15,481 nt of DNA from Actinomycetes bacterium (GTDB taxonomy: Bacteria; Actinomycetota; Coriobacteriia; Coriobacteriales; JAEZZM01): NCBI GenBank assembly GCA_023418575.1, contig JAEZZM010000038.1:1-15481 (forward strand). Direction: 5' to 3'. The first letter of the stretch is position 1. Every line of letters starts with the position of its first letter. The notes beneath the pieces were generated by a model. That model made no database searches and was not told the origin of the DNA. It was given only the letters and a program-made list of their open reading frames with translations. Shown piece by piece: positions 1-6,266 of the stretch. The translations under genes were made by a program, and so were the position numbers.

Positions 1-30
1 CCCTATACCCTTTTAGTAGAGGGTACAGGG
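1..30 (-). terminator. Hairpin after the YnjBCD-like operon, probable terminator cut by window edge
   Basis: On the minus strand CCCTGTACCC (30-21) pairs with GGGTATAGGG (10-1) around a 10-nt loop: a 10-bp stem with one G-U pair. It lies 44 bp past the stop codon of the ATPase gene, where an intrinsic terminator of the leftward operon would sit. Any T-tract would lie beyond position 1, so terminator function is inferred. On the plus strand the G-U pair becomes an A-C mismatch and no T-run follows, which favours leftward use. Confidence 0.5.
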
Positions 31-74
31 AATTCTGTTGATTATTTCATAGAACGCAAGCTCTTCATTCTGTA

Positions 75-1103
75 CTATTCACCATAAAAAACCACCTGAG
101 AAAGGTCTAAGCCACAAGAAAGTTTGCTTCCCACAGGCCAGATATCTTTTGAATAAAGAGGAATCTCGAGTCTGCTGTCATCTTGCATCTTCCAAACGCT
201 TAAGGTCTCAGTTCCTCTAAATCTGTTTTCGATAAGCTCCAGCTTCAATGGACCAGCTTGATCTAAGTCTATGGCCTGGGGTCTAAGCAAAAGCTGGTAT
301 TTTCCAGGCTTAAGATCCTTCATTTGATCCAAGAGCTTAAAACTAAGACAGGTAGATGTAAAGCACCCATCTTGTATGCAGCCATGCATAAAGCTGCAAT
401 TCCCAAAAAATTCTGCAACAACGGCGCTCTTTGGTTTTGTATAAACAAGTTCAGGCTGGCCTTGCTGAACAAGCTTACCTTCCATAAGCAGTCCAAGTGA
501 ATCACTTATAGAAAGAGCTTCTTTTTGATCGTGCGTAACAAGTATGGTAGTGCTTTTAAACTCTTTATGGAGTTTGCGCACTAAGTTGCGCATTTCTTCT
601 CGCAAATCCTCATCTAAGGAAGAAAAAGGCTCGTCAAGTAACAAAATATCTGGCTTTGATGCAAGCGCTCGCGCTAGAGCAACGCGTTGCTGCTGACCGC
701 CAGAGAGCTGGTCAACACGCTTCTGGGCATAGTTGGATAGCAAAACACTGTCCAAAAAACCTTGGGCTTCTTGCAAGCGCTCTTGTCTGCTCATGCCCTG
801 CATTTTTAAAGGAAAAGCAATATTTTCAATAACGCTCATATGAGGGAAAAGACGCAAATCTTGAAAGACAATAACAGCTTTTCTCTTGTGGGGTGCAAGT
901 TTTGTGAGCTCCTTATCGCCCAAAAAAATCTGACCTTTACATGGAGAAACGAGGCCTGCAACAGCTTTTAACAAAGTGCTTTTTCCACTGCCAGAGGGTC
1001 CAAGCAAGGCAAAAAAGGAGCCATCAGGAATATCTAAAGATATATCATCCAAAATCTTGTGATCCCCGTAAAAGACATCAAGATTGTTGATCTTTAGATC
1101 CAC
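75..1103 (-). CDS. ABC transporter ATP-binding protein, YnjD/FbpC/PotA-like, with TOBE-like C-terminus
   Basis: Cytoplasmic ATPase powering the transporter formed with the two upstream permeases and the binding lipoprotein. Numbered from the GTG at 1103 (342 aa): Walker A GPSGSGKS at 35-42, Q-loop Gln81, signature LSGGQ at 133-137, Walker B LLLDE ending near 158, and the switch His at 191. Residues from about 235 resemble a TOBE-type regulatory domain, as in FbpC, PotA and CysA importers; E. coli YnjD is shorter and lacks it. I chose GTG 1103 because an AAAGG lies about 9 nt upstream and the N-terminus then has normal family length. An ATG at 1190 would add 29 residues that merely read through the previous gene. 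The GTG start overlaps the end of the upstream permease gene by 26 bp, so the two are probably translationally coupled. The substrate cannot be read from this subunit. Confidence 0.9.
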   Translation of the reverse strand: MDLKINNLDVFYGDHKILDDISLDIPDGSFFALLGPSGSGKSTLLKAVAGLVSPCKGQIFLGDKELTKLAPHKRKAVIVFQDLRLFPHMSVIENIAFPLKMQGMSRQERLQEAQGFLDSVLLSNYAQKRVDQLSGGQQQRVALARALASKPDILLLDEPFSSLDEDLREEMRNLVRKLHKEFKSTTILVTHDQKEALSISDSLGLLMEGKLVQQGQPELVYTKPKSAVVAEFFGNCSFMHGCIQDGCFTSTCLSFKLLDQMKDLKPGKYQLLLRPQAIDLDQAGPLKLELIENRFRGTETLSVWKMQDDSRLEIPLYSKDIWPVGSKLSCGLDLSQVVFYGE

Positions 1104-1968
1104 TGCGTCCACCCTTTCTTTTGAGCCGATGGGCTGCCCACTCGCACAAAGCAAAGACCACAAGTGCAGAGCCTGCAAACACCAAGGCATAGGCTGATGC
1201 CAAGGCTCGATCCCCGCTTTGAATATAGGGGATGAGCACCAAGGCCAGTGTTTTTACCTGACCTCCTCCAACAATGAGCGTTGTAAAGTATTGGCTGTAT
1301 GACAGTATAAAACATAAAGAAAAAGATGAGAGTATTGCACCTAACATCTGTGGTAGGCTTGCATAGCAAAATGCCGATAAGGGACGAGCCCCCAAGAGCG
1401 CAGCCTGCTCTTCTAAGCGCCCGCCCAAGGAGGCTACTACATCACTTATAAGGGCAAGTGCATAAGGTAGAGACACTATGACATGCACAAAGACTACGCC
1501 CATAAGGGTGTCAGCTAGCCCAATTCTCAAAAATACCAGGTGGATACCTATGGCAAACACAGTTCCTGGTATTAACAAGGGAAGTATCCCGCAAAAGCGA
1601 AAAAAGGCCTTAGCCTTAGCTTTAGTGAGATATAGCTCTATGCCTCGGGCGCTTAAGACTGCAATAAGGGTGCTAATAGCTGCGCTTATGAGAGCCAAGC
1701 TTATGCTGCTTATAAGCAGGCCTACAATGTCTGTAGATCCAAAAAGAAGCTCCTTGAAGCTTCTTAAGCTAAAGCTTTCTGGCACCAGATTAGGCCAGGG
1801 CCATCTTCCTGTAAAAGCCCAGATTAGCATAAGCAGCGCTGGAACAAGAATGATCAAGCTTGCAGAGTATACAACAAGCTTAAAAAAGAGAGGAGTGGCA
1901 AAGAGGGGTGTGGCAAGGAGGGACGTGGCACACCCGTTTTTTATCGGCTGTCCAAAGGTTTTATGCAT
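1078..1968 (-). CDS. ABC transporter permease, resembling the C-terminal half of YnjC
   Basis: Integral membrane permease of the binding-protein-dependent (MetI-like) fold, 296 aa, with about six hydrophobic segments beginning near residue 30. The EAA coupling loop, EEQAALLGARPLSAF onward, is at about 187-207 and contacts the ATPase. The following SYSQYFTTLIVGGGQ resembles the corresponding stretch of YnjC as I remember it. Start ATG 1968 is chosen because GGGAGGA lies just upstream and the ATG sits inside the end of the preceding gene as ATGCATAA, an 8-bp overlap; an in-frame ATG at 2055 would add 29 residues copied from the neighbour. Residues 14-28 are a threefold ATPLF-type repeat before the first membrane helix, encoded by a 15-bp tandem DNA repeat and probably not needed for transport. 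In E. coli the two permease halves are one long YnjC; here they are two genes. Confidence 0.88.
   Translation of the reverse strand: MHKTFGQPIKNGCATSLLATPLFATPLFFKLVVYSASLIILVPALLMLIWAFTGRWPWPNLVPESFSLRSFKELLFGSTDIVGLLISSISLALISAAISTLIAVLSARGIELYLTKAKAKAFFRFCGILPLLIPGTVFAIGIHLVFLRIGLADTLMGVVFVHVIVSLPYALALISDVVASLGGRLEEQAALLGARPLSAFCYASLPQMLGAILSSFSLCFILSYSQYFTTLIVGGGQVKTLALVLIPYIQSGDRALASAYALVFAGSALVVFALCEWAAHRLKRKGGRSGSKDQQS
1885..1929 (-). repeat. Three 15-bp tandem repeats coding ATSLL/ATPLF/ATPLF
   Basis: Read on the minus strand, units at 1929-1915, 1914-1900 and 1899-1885 each begin GCCAC and end CTT or TTT. They encode ATSLL, ATPLF and ATPLF in the short cytoplasmic N-terminus of the permease. 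The period is a multiple of three, so gain or loss of a unit keeps the frame. Confidence 0.85.
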
Positions 1969-2833
1969 CTGTCCTCCCCAAACGCTTGAGTAGTCTATGC
2001 ATGAGCAGTGCATAAAGAGCAGATAGCGCCATGGAAAGCCACAAAATAAGGCCATACATAGCCATCGCCTGAGGTCTGTCCTTAAGTTCCGGGCTTAAAT
2101 AGGCAAGATAGGCTTCTACGGGCAAGGCCTTGGGAAGCGTTGCACCCAAAAGCAAGGGCAGCTCATAGCTTGCAAAGGAAAAAATAAAAATGATTAGGCT
2201 CGCCTTTGCTATGGAAGGCAAGCTTAAGGGCAGCGTTACATAAAAGAAGCTTTTGAGCCCTGAAGCGCCAAGATTGCTGGCAGCCTGTCCCAGTCGTTCA
2301 CTAATAGAAGACATAAGCGCAAAGCTAAAATAAGCAACAAAGGGAATTTCTTTCCAGATATATGCAAGTATGGTGCCATGATATCCTGAGCTAAACAAGA
2401 GTTGAGGAAACTGACTAAAGTCACTAATAAAGCCCAGTTCAAAACTTAGGCGGGCGATAAGGCCGGTCTGAGAAAAGAGCAAGATGGTAAAAAGTGCAAC
2501 AAGGCTGTGAGGTATCAAAAGGGGAAAACGCACAATATAACTCATTAGCCCCGTGGGTTTTTTATACATCGTGAGAGCAGCGCAGAGCAGCGTACCCAAG
2601 ACGGCTGCTATAAGTGAGGAGCTTGCTGCAATGTAGAGACTGGTGCTTAAGGCTGTTAAGAAGCTTTTATCTTGCAAAATAGCCAAATAATAAGAAAAGC
2701 TTAGTTCGTGTAAGCCAAAAACCGGGACCCAGCCCAGGCTTTGTATAAGAATAAATCCGCAGGCGACCACAAGCAGTATGCTTATGGCCGCCAGGGGTGC
2801 CAAGAGTATAAGTCCGGTGCTGCTTTTTCTCAT
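1961..2833 (-). CDS. ABC transporter permease, resembling the N-terminal half of YnjC
   Basis: Integral membrane permease of the MetI-like fold, 290 aa, with about six hydrophobic stretches (first at roughly 8-30). The EAA loop, GQAASNLGASGLKSFFYVTLP, lies at about 182-202. The early QSLGWVPVFG (31-40) is like the matching region of YnjC as I recall it. It starts 10 bp after the stop of the binding lipoprotein gene with no strong Shine-Dalgarno site, so its translation probably depends on the upstream gene, and it overlaps the next permease by 8 bp. It should pair with that permease as a heterodimeric channel. Confidence in the permease call is high; assignment to the YnjC family rather than another iron/thiamine-type importer is from memory. 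Confidence 0.88.
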   Translation of the reverse strand: MRKSSTGLILLAPLAAISILLVVACGFILIQSLGWVPVFGLHELSFSYYLAILQDKSFLTALSTSLYIAASSSLIAAVLGTLLCAALTMYKKPTGLMSYIVRFPLLIPHSLVALFTILLFSQTGLIARLSFELGFISDFSQFPQLLFSSGYHGTILAYIWKEIPFVAYFSFALMSSISERLGQAASNLGASGLKSFFYVTLPLSLPSIAKASLIIFIFSFASYELPLLLGATLPKALPVEAYLAYLSPELKDRPQAMAMYGLILWLSMALSALYALLMHRLLKRLGRTDA

Positions 2834-2843
2834 CGTTAACTAT

Positions 2844-4136
2844 CTACTTGTTGTATTTAGCTACAACCTCATCAAGCCATATTTTTTCAATCACTGGCAC
2901 TAATTTAGCTGGCATTTCTGGAAGACGATGCTCCAACAATTCTTCCTGAGTTAAAACTCCTTGACCAAGATCAACCGCATCAAAAGCAGCTTTTTGTTCC
3001 GTGCTTAGCTTAGAGCCGTCCACTACAGGAATGGTGCGAAGCTCTTGGTACTGGCTAAGCTGCATTTCTGCAGAAATGATGGCATTAATTAGCACCATTG
3101 CTCCCGCCTTATTGGGAGAGTTTGAGGCTATGGCTATATAGTTGGTATTACCTATGGTTCCCTTATCAAAGACAAAGGTTTTAGATGTTGGGCTAAAAAT
3201 TCCCTTATCTATATTGGTAGCAACGGTAAAAGGCGCATAACTCATTGAAAGCATCAGTTCGCCATCAGCAAACATGGAATCAAGCGTGGTTGAGGAGTCA
3301 GGGAAGTTTTTACCCTCATTCCAAAGATAGGGATTAAGATCTCTTAAGTAGCTAAGTGCAGGTTCAATGGCAGCCTTGACAGTATCATAATCTGCTGGCA
3401 TATCCTGGAACTGCTCCCAGCCACAAAGCTCATAAATGATGTTTCTAACAAAGGCGCTGCCAGTGAAATCAGGTAATGCTGGATAGCTTAGTTTTTGGGG
3501 GTATTTTTTGGCGAACTCTAATAATTCTTGGGCTGATTTTGGACTCTCTGGACTGCGAGCACTGTCATGATAAAAAACAAGCTGAGCTTTCCCATAGGGA
3601 GCCTCATAGCCCTCAATAGGCATTGAGAAATCCTTTAAGGTCTCAGGATCATTATTGTCGATAAGCTCTTGCATATTGGGCAGCTTATGAGTAAAGGGAC
3701 CATAGAGCAGGCCATTTTCCTTTGCAGAGTAAAAGTTTTCTCCATTGATCCAAATGGCATCAATGCTTCCTTTTTGTGTATTGCTTGCTTTTTCGCTAGC
3801 CAGCTTAGCAAGGATGTCTTCAATGTTCATCCCAACTACTTCTAGCTTAAGGCCATAGCGCTCTTGAAGATAGGGGCTCAGCGTATTTTTAAGCCAAGCA
3901 TTACGGTTTTCATCTCCGCCCCAGCCATAAAAGCTAACAGTGCTCCCTTTAGCCGCCTCAAGGATCTCTTCCCATGAAGCTTGATTTAAGTCTAGAGCGG
4001 GGCTTTCTGCATTGCTTGATGCGCTCTCATCGCTTTTAGAGCTGCTACTACTGCTGCTGCATCCTACTATGCTAAAGAGCATGCTACATACAAGCAGGAA
4101 AGGCAAAAGCAGACCCAGACCTCGTTTAATCTTCAT
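2844..4136 (-). CDS. ABC transporter substrate-binding lipoprotein, YnjB-like
   Basis: Extracellular binding protein of the YnjBCD-like importer, 430 aa from ATG 4136. The signal peptide is MKIKR followed by a hydrophobic core and the lipobox IVGC, giving lipidated Cys26. A serine-rich linker follows, encoded by an AGC-rich run. The mature part looks like an extracellular solute-binding protein of the ferric/thiamine/polyamine class: VSFYGWGGDENRNAWL near the start, DAIWINGEN in the middle, then YPALPDFTGSAFVRN, which I associate with YnjB. I prefer 4136 to the ATG at 4154 because AAAGGA lies about 8 nt before it and the signal peptide then has a normal N-region. The spacer to the upstream nucleoside hydrolase gene holds two tandem repeats. 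Ligand unknown; the adjacent hydrolase makes a nucleoside-like compound possible, but this is only context. Confidence 0.85.
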   Translation of the reverse strand: MKIKRGLGLLLPFLLVCSMLFSIVGCSSSSSSSKSDESASSNAESPALDLNQASWEEILEAAKGSTVSFYGWGGDENRNAWLKNTLSPYLQERYGLKLEVVGMNIEDILAKLASEKASNTQKGSIDAIWINGENFYSAKENGLLYGPFTHKLPNMQELIDNNDPETLKDFSMPIEGYEAPYGKAQLVFYHDSARSPESPKSAQELLEFAKKYPQKLSYPALPDFTGSAFVRNIIYELCGWEQFQDMPADYDTVKAAIEPALSYLRDLNPYLWNEGKNFPDSSTTLDSMFADGELMLSMSYAPFTVATNIDKGIFSPTSKTFVFDKGTIGNTNYIAIASNSPNKAGAMVLINAIISAEMQLSQYQELRTIPVVDGSKLSTEQKAAFDAVDLGQGVLTQEELLEHRLPEMPAKLVPVIEKIWLDEVVAKYNK

Positions 4137-4165
4137 CTCATCAGTTCCTTTCATTAGGTCTTTTC

Positions 4166-4191
4166 TTTATTTGACGGCTTTATTTGACGGC
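4166..4191. repeat. Perfect 13-bp tandem duplication (TTTATTTGACGGC x2)
   Basis: TTTATTTGACGGC occurs at 4166-4178 and again at 4179-4191 without a mismatch. It lies in the 97-bp spacer between the nucleoside hydrolase and the binding lipoprotein gene. The TTGACGGC core recurs at 5905-5912 inside the repeat array upstream of the TVP38 gene. Confidence 0.9.
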
Positions 4192-4209
4192 AGGATGTTT
4201 GCTGAACAT

Positions 4210-4241
4210 ATACTTGGCTATAGATACACTGGGCTATAGAT
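4210..4241. repeat. 16-bp tandem duplication around the nucleoside hydrolase stop codon
   Basis: Two units, 4210-4225 and 4226-4241, match at 14 of 16 positions and both end GGCTATAGAT. The TAG stop of the minus-strand hydrolase (4236-4234) lies inside the second unit. The GGCTATA core is shared with the array at 5876-5972. Confidence 0.85.
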
Positions 4242-5100
4242 TGAGTTTTGCCGATAAAATAGTCTCATAAATATGCTGACGGTATTCATCTTGATTAATG
4301 ATTTGTGGCACAGAAACTTCAAGCTTGGGGCCCTTAGCCAAAAGATAACCTTTGTGCAGTGACTCTAAGCTTGGGCTAATAAGAAGCCTATTGTGATAAA
4401 ACAACTCAGGCTTAACAAGCTGGCTTGCTGCTAAAATATCCCAGTTAATGTAGCCCTTTAGCCCCCAAACTTTTTCACCATAATCAAGCCAGGGTTTCAT
4501 AAGCTTTGGTAAGACTTTGGCAACAGGACTTTCACTTTTATCCATATACTCCCAAAACTCATCTTCAGGAAAGTAAGAATCAAGGCAGCTTTGAGCAGTG
4601 GCAATTCTTACATTCTTTCCTTTTTGTAAAACTGTTAGGGCCGCTTCGGGATCAACAGAAAAGTTGAGTTCATCCATGGGTTTATCGCCAACTAGTAAAT
4701 CTTGAGTAATGCCACCCATAAGAGATATGGATGCTATTTTTTCAAAAAATAAGGGATCTAGCTGACAAGCTCCAAGCAGATTGCTAAGCGAGCCTGTTGC
4801 CAAAAGATGGAGCTCACCAGCATAGCGCTCAGCCTGCTCGACAAGAAAATGGGAGGCTTCAGATATTCTACAATCTGGGCTTATTGCACCTTTAGCAACC
4901 TTGAGCTTATCTAAGCCCCATGCGTTTACAAGTCGACAGGTATTATCGTAAACAGCATCTTGTGTGCTATTACCAAAAGAGCAGGTGATTCCCAAAAGAT
5001 CAATTTTTTTAGAACCCAGAAGGTAAAGAAGGCTTAGGCCATCATCAAAGTCACAAGCCTCTAAGCCCATGGTATTATCGCAATCAAAAATAACGCGCAT
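4234..5100 (-). CDS. Nucleoside hydrolase (inosine-uridine hydrolase family), divergent active site
   Basis: 288-aa cytoplasmic enzyme expected to cleave the N-glycosidic bond of a ribonucleoside, giving base and ribose. The calcium-binding aspartate cluster is present but stretched: Asp6 and Asp8, then Asp19-Asp20, where the classic motif is DTDPGxDD, so there is a short insertion. ATGSLSNL (101-108), SLMGG (126-130) and DELNFSVDPEAAL (143-155) match the family core. Asp221 in NWDILAA corresponds to the late calcium ligand, but the residue before it is Trp220 where well-studied enzymes have a catalytic His, so base preference may differ. The start is supported by GAGG 7 nt upstream. It begins 17 bp after the TVP38 gene and sits directly before an ABC importer, suggesting salvage of an imported nucleoside-like compound. 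Confidence 0.88.
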   Translation of the reverse strand: MRVIFDCDNTMGLEACDFDDGLSLLYLLGSKKIDLLGITCSFGNSTQDAVYDNTCRLVNAWGLDKLKVAKGAISPDCRISEASHFLVEQAERYAGELHLLATGSLSNLLGACQLDPLFFEKIASISLMGGITQDLLVGDKPMDELNFSVDPEAALTVLQKGKNVRIATAQSCLDSYFPEDEFWEYMDKSESPVAKVLPKLMKPWLDYGEKVWGLKGYINWDILAASQLVKPELFYHNRLLISPSLESLHKGYLLAKGPKLEVSVPQIINQDEYRQHIYETILSAKLNL

Positions 5101-5117
5101 AGCAAAGCCTCTTGGTC

Positions 5118-5843
5118 TTAGATTTTGGTTTCTTGAGCTTCTTTGGCCTTAAGGTTTTTTTGACGCTTAGCTCTGTCTTGATATACGCCTTTAATGATAA
5201 AGCCAAGGATACTTAAGGCAAAAATGCAAAGCAGAGCAAAGACCAGGTACTTCACTCCTCCTGTTAACATGCCTCCTACATAGGAATAAATGATGGTTGC
5301 AGGCAGCTGTCCAATGCCGGTGGCGATAAAAAAGGACCAAAAAGACATAGAGGTAAGGCCTGCAAAGTAGCTTACTGCATCAAAGGAAACAAAGGGGAGA
5401 AGTCTGCAGACTAAAATGGTCTTACGTCCATATTTTTGAAAATAATCCTCCACGCTGGCAAGAGCTCCACTGCCTGCATATTTTTCAACAGTATCTCTGC
5501 CAAGGGCGCGAGCAATAAAAAAGCAGAGAGCAGCACCAAGCATAGCGCTTGACCACGAGAGGATTGCTCCTTGCCACCAACCAAAGATGGCAGCATTGGA
5601 AAAGGTGATCAAAAAGGCCGGAAGAGGAGCAACTACCGAAGAAAACACCATAAGGGCAAAAGATATAAGTGCAGCATAGGCACCATATGATCGGATAAAC
5701 TCAATCACTACCCCTACATTAGCTGAACTTAAGACCGAGGCAGCTTGATCAATAGAGTTCTTTACTGGGGGGACAGCAAAATAGCTAAGACAGAGTAAAA
5801 GCCCTATGATCAATACCAGCCATTTCCAGGAACTTCTTTTCAT
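5118..5843 (-). CDS. TVP38/TMEM64 family (VTT domain) membrane protein, YdjX/YdjZ-like
   Basis: 241-aa polytopic membrane protein of the TVP38/TMEM64 group, related to DedA. It has an N-terminal anchor (about 8-25), then the VTT domain at about 60-190 with features typical of the family: APLPAFLITFSNAAIFGWWQGAILSW, FFIARALGR (108-116), and RLLPFVSFDAVSYFAGLTSMSFWSFF (147-172). A basic C-terminal tail follows the last helix. Family members have been linked to lipid scrambling and envelope homeostasis, but the role of this one is unknown. It is the first gene of the leftward operon, 17 bp before the nucleoside hydrolase. The ribosome site is weak: AGGAAG lies about 13 nt upstream. Its promoter region is occupied by the GGCTATA array starting 33 bp upstream of the ATG. 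In E. coli, similar proteins (YdjX, YdjZ) are encoded beside ynjBCD. Confidence 0.9.
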   Translation of the reverse strand: MKRSSWKWLVLIIGLLLCLSYFAVPPVKNSIDQAASVLSSANVGVVIEFIRSYGAYAALISFALMVFSSVVAPLPAFLITFSNAAIFGWWQGAILSWSSAMLGAALCFFIARALGRDTVEKYAGSGALASVEDYFQKYGRKTILVCRLLPFVSFDAVSYFAGLTSMSFWSFFIATGIGQLPATIIYSYVGGMLTGGVKYLVFALLCIFALSILGFIIKGVYQDRAKRQKNLKAKEAQETKI

Positions 5844-5875
5844 GGTAGAGCACTTTCTTCCTTGTATAAGGGACA

Positions 5876-5972
5876 GCTATATATGGCTATATATAGCGAT
5901 AAAATTGACGGCTATATATAGCTATATACGGCTATACAATTGGCGGCTATATATAAGACGGCTATATATTAT
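5876..5972. repeat. Array of about seven GGCTATATATA-type repeats upstream of the TVP38 gene
   Basis: GCTATA-containing units begin at about 5876, 5885, 5910, 5921, 5930, 5945 and 5960. The five with a full GGC start are spaced 25, 20, 15 and 15 bp. The array includes TTGACGGCTATATATAGC at 5905-5922 and one CGATAAAA at 5897-5904. It lies between divergent genes, next to the TVP38 start, so it must overlap or replace a normal promoter. Its many TATATA steps could provide several -10 boxes; an ATACAA at 5934-5939 reads TTGTAT (a possible -35) on the minus strand, but no single promoter stands out. Confidence 0.85.
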
Positions 5973-6092
5973 CATCGAAAAAGATTAAAGCAGCCTTTTG
6001 AGTTTTATGCTCTTGTCTTAGTATTTCAAAAAAGAATTTTATCGCCAATATTATTAGAAATTATTGCAAGTTATTAACTTAGCTCTATAGCA
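5973..6092. other. AT-rich spacer between array and rhodanese promoter; no gene seen
   Basis: Part of the 423-bp gap between the divergent TVP38 and rhodanese genes. The only notable site is a TTTTATCG octamer at 6037-6044. No supported reading frame or clear inverted repeat is seen; a 60-codon plus-strand frame over 5806-5988 is merely the repeat array read as protein. Confidence 0.6.
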
Positions 6093-6122
6093 TTCCTGCA
6101 TTCATAAGCAGCGTCTTATAAT
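6093..6122 (+). promoter_or_regulatory. Probable promoter of the rhodanese lipoprotein gene
   Basis: A perfect -10 box TATAAT lies at 6117-6122, with a weak -35 candidate (TTCCTG, 6093-6098) 18 bp before it. Transcription would start near 6129, exactly at the first copy of the repeated 13-mer in the leader. The distance to the gene's ATG (6267) gives a leader of about 138 nt. Confidence 0.45.
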
Positions 6123-6128
6123 ACAAAC

Positions 6129-6266
6129 TGCCACAAGGGGTGGTGGCCGCTAAGAGCGCTGAGCACAGAAGGTGGGAACTGTAAAAAGCAAAAGCCTTAA
6201 GTAGCTTAAGCGCAGGGCGACAGCCACAAGGGGTGAAATAATAAAGAGATCTGGAGGTAGATCAAT
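6129..6266 (+). promoter_or_regulatory. Candidate structured 5' leader of the rhodanese gene (unidentified; possible riboswitch)
   Basis: GCCACAAGGGGTG occurs at 6130-6142 and 6223-6235, the latter 16 nt before the Shine-Dalgarno GGAGG (6253-6257 area). Only one GTGGC (6143-6147) is available to pair with the two GCCAC copies: with the first it makes a 5-bp hairpin at the very 5' end, with the second a long-range helix closing the leader. Within, CTTAAG (6196-6201) can pair with CTTAAG (6205-6210), and GCGCT (6156-6160) with AGCGC (6209-6213). A GATC before and after GGAGG could weakly fold the ribosome site. I compared it by eye with TPP, SAM, cobalamin, c-di-GMP and T-box consensus elements and found no convincing match. 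Structure and switching are inferred. Confidence 0.4.

Noticed and set aside
5326..5904. CGATAAAA as a strand-biased Chi/KOPS-like motif
   Set aside because: Copies occur in both orientations without visible bias in this window, so a polar motif is not supported here; only the over-representation is reported.
5806..5988. Plus-strand frame of 60 codons across the GGCTATA array
   Set aside because: The translation is a Tyr/Ile-rich reading of the repeats, it overlaps the TVP38 start, and it has no ribosome site.
6129..6235. TPP riboswitch or T-box resemblance (ACAAGGGGTG, CTGAG, GGGTGGTGGCCGC)
   Set aside because: The 3' half of the TPP element (CTGATCTGGATAATGCCAGCG) is missing, and the T-box antiterminator would need GGGTGGNACCGC plus a long upstream leader, which is absent.
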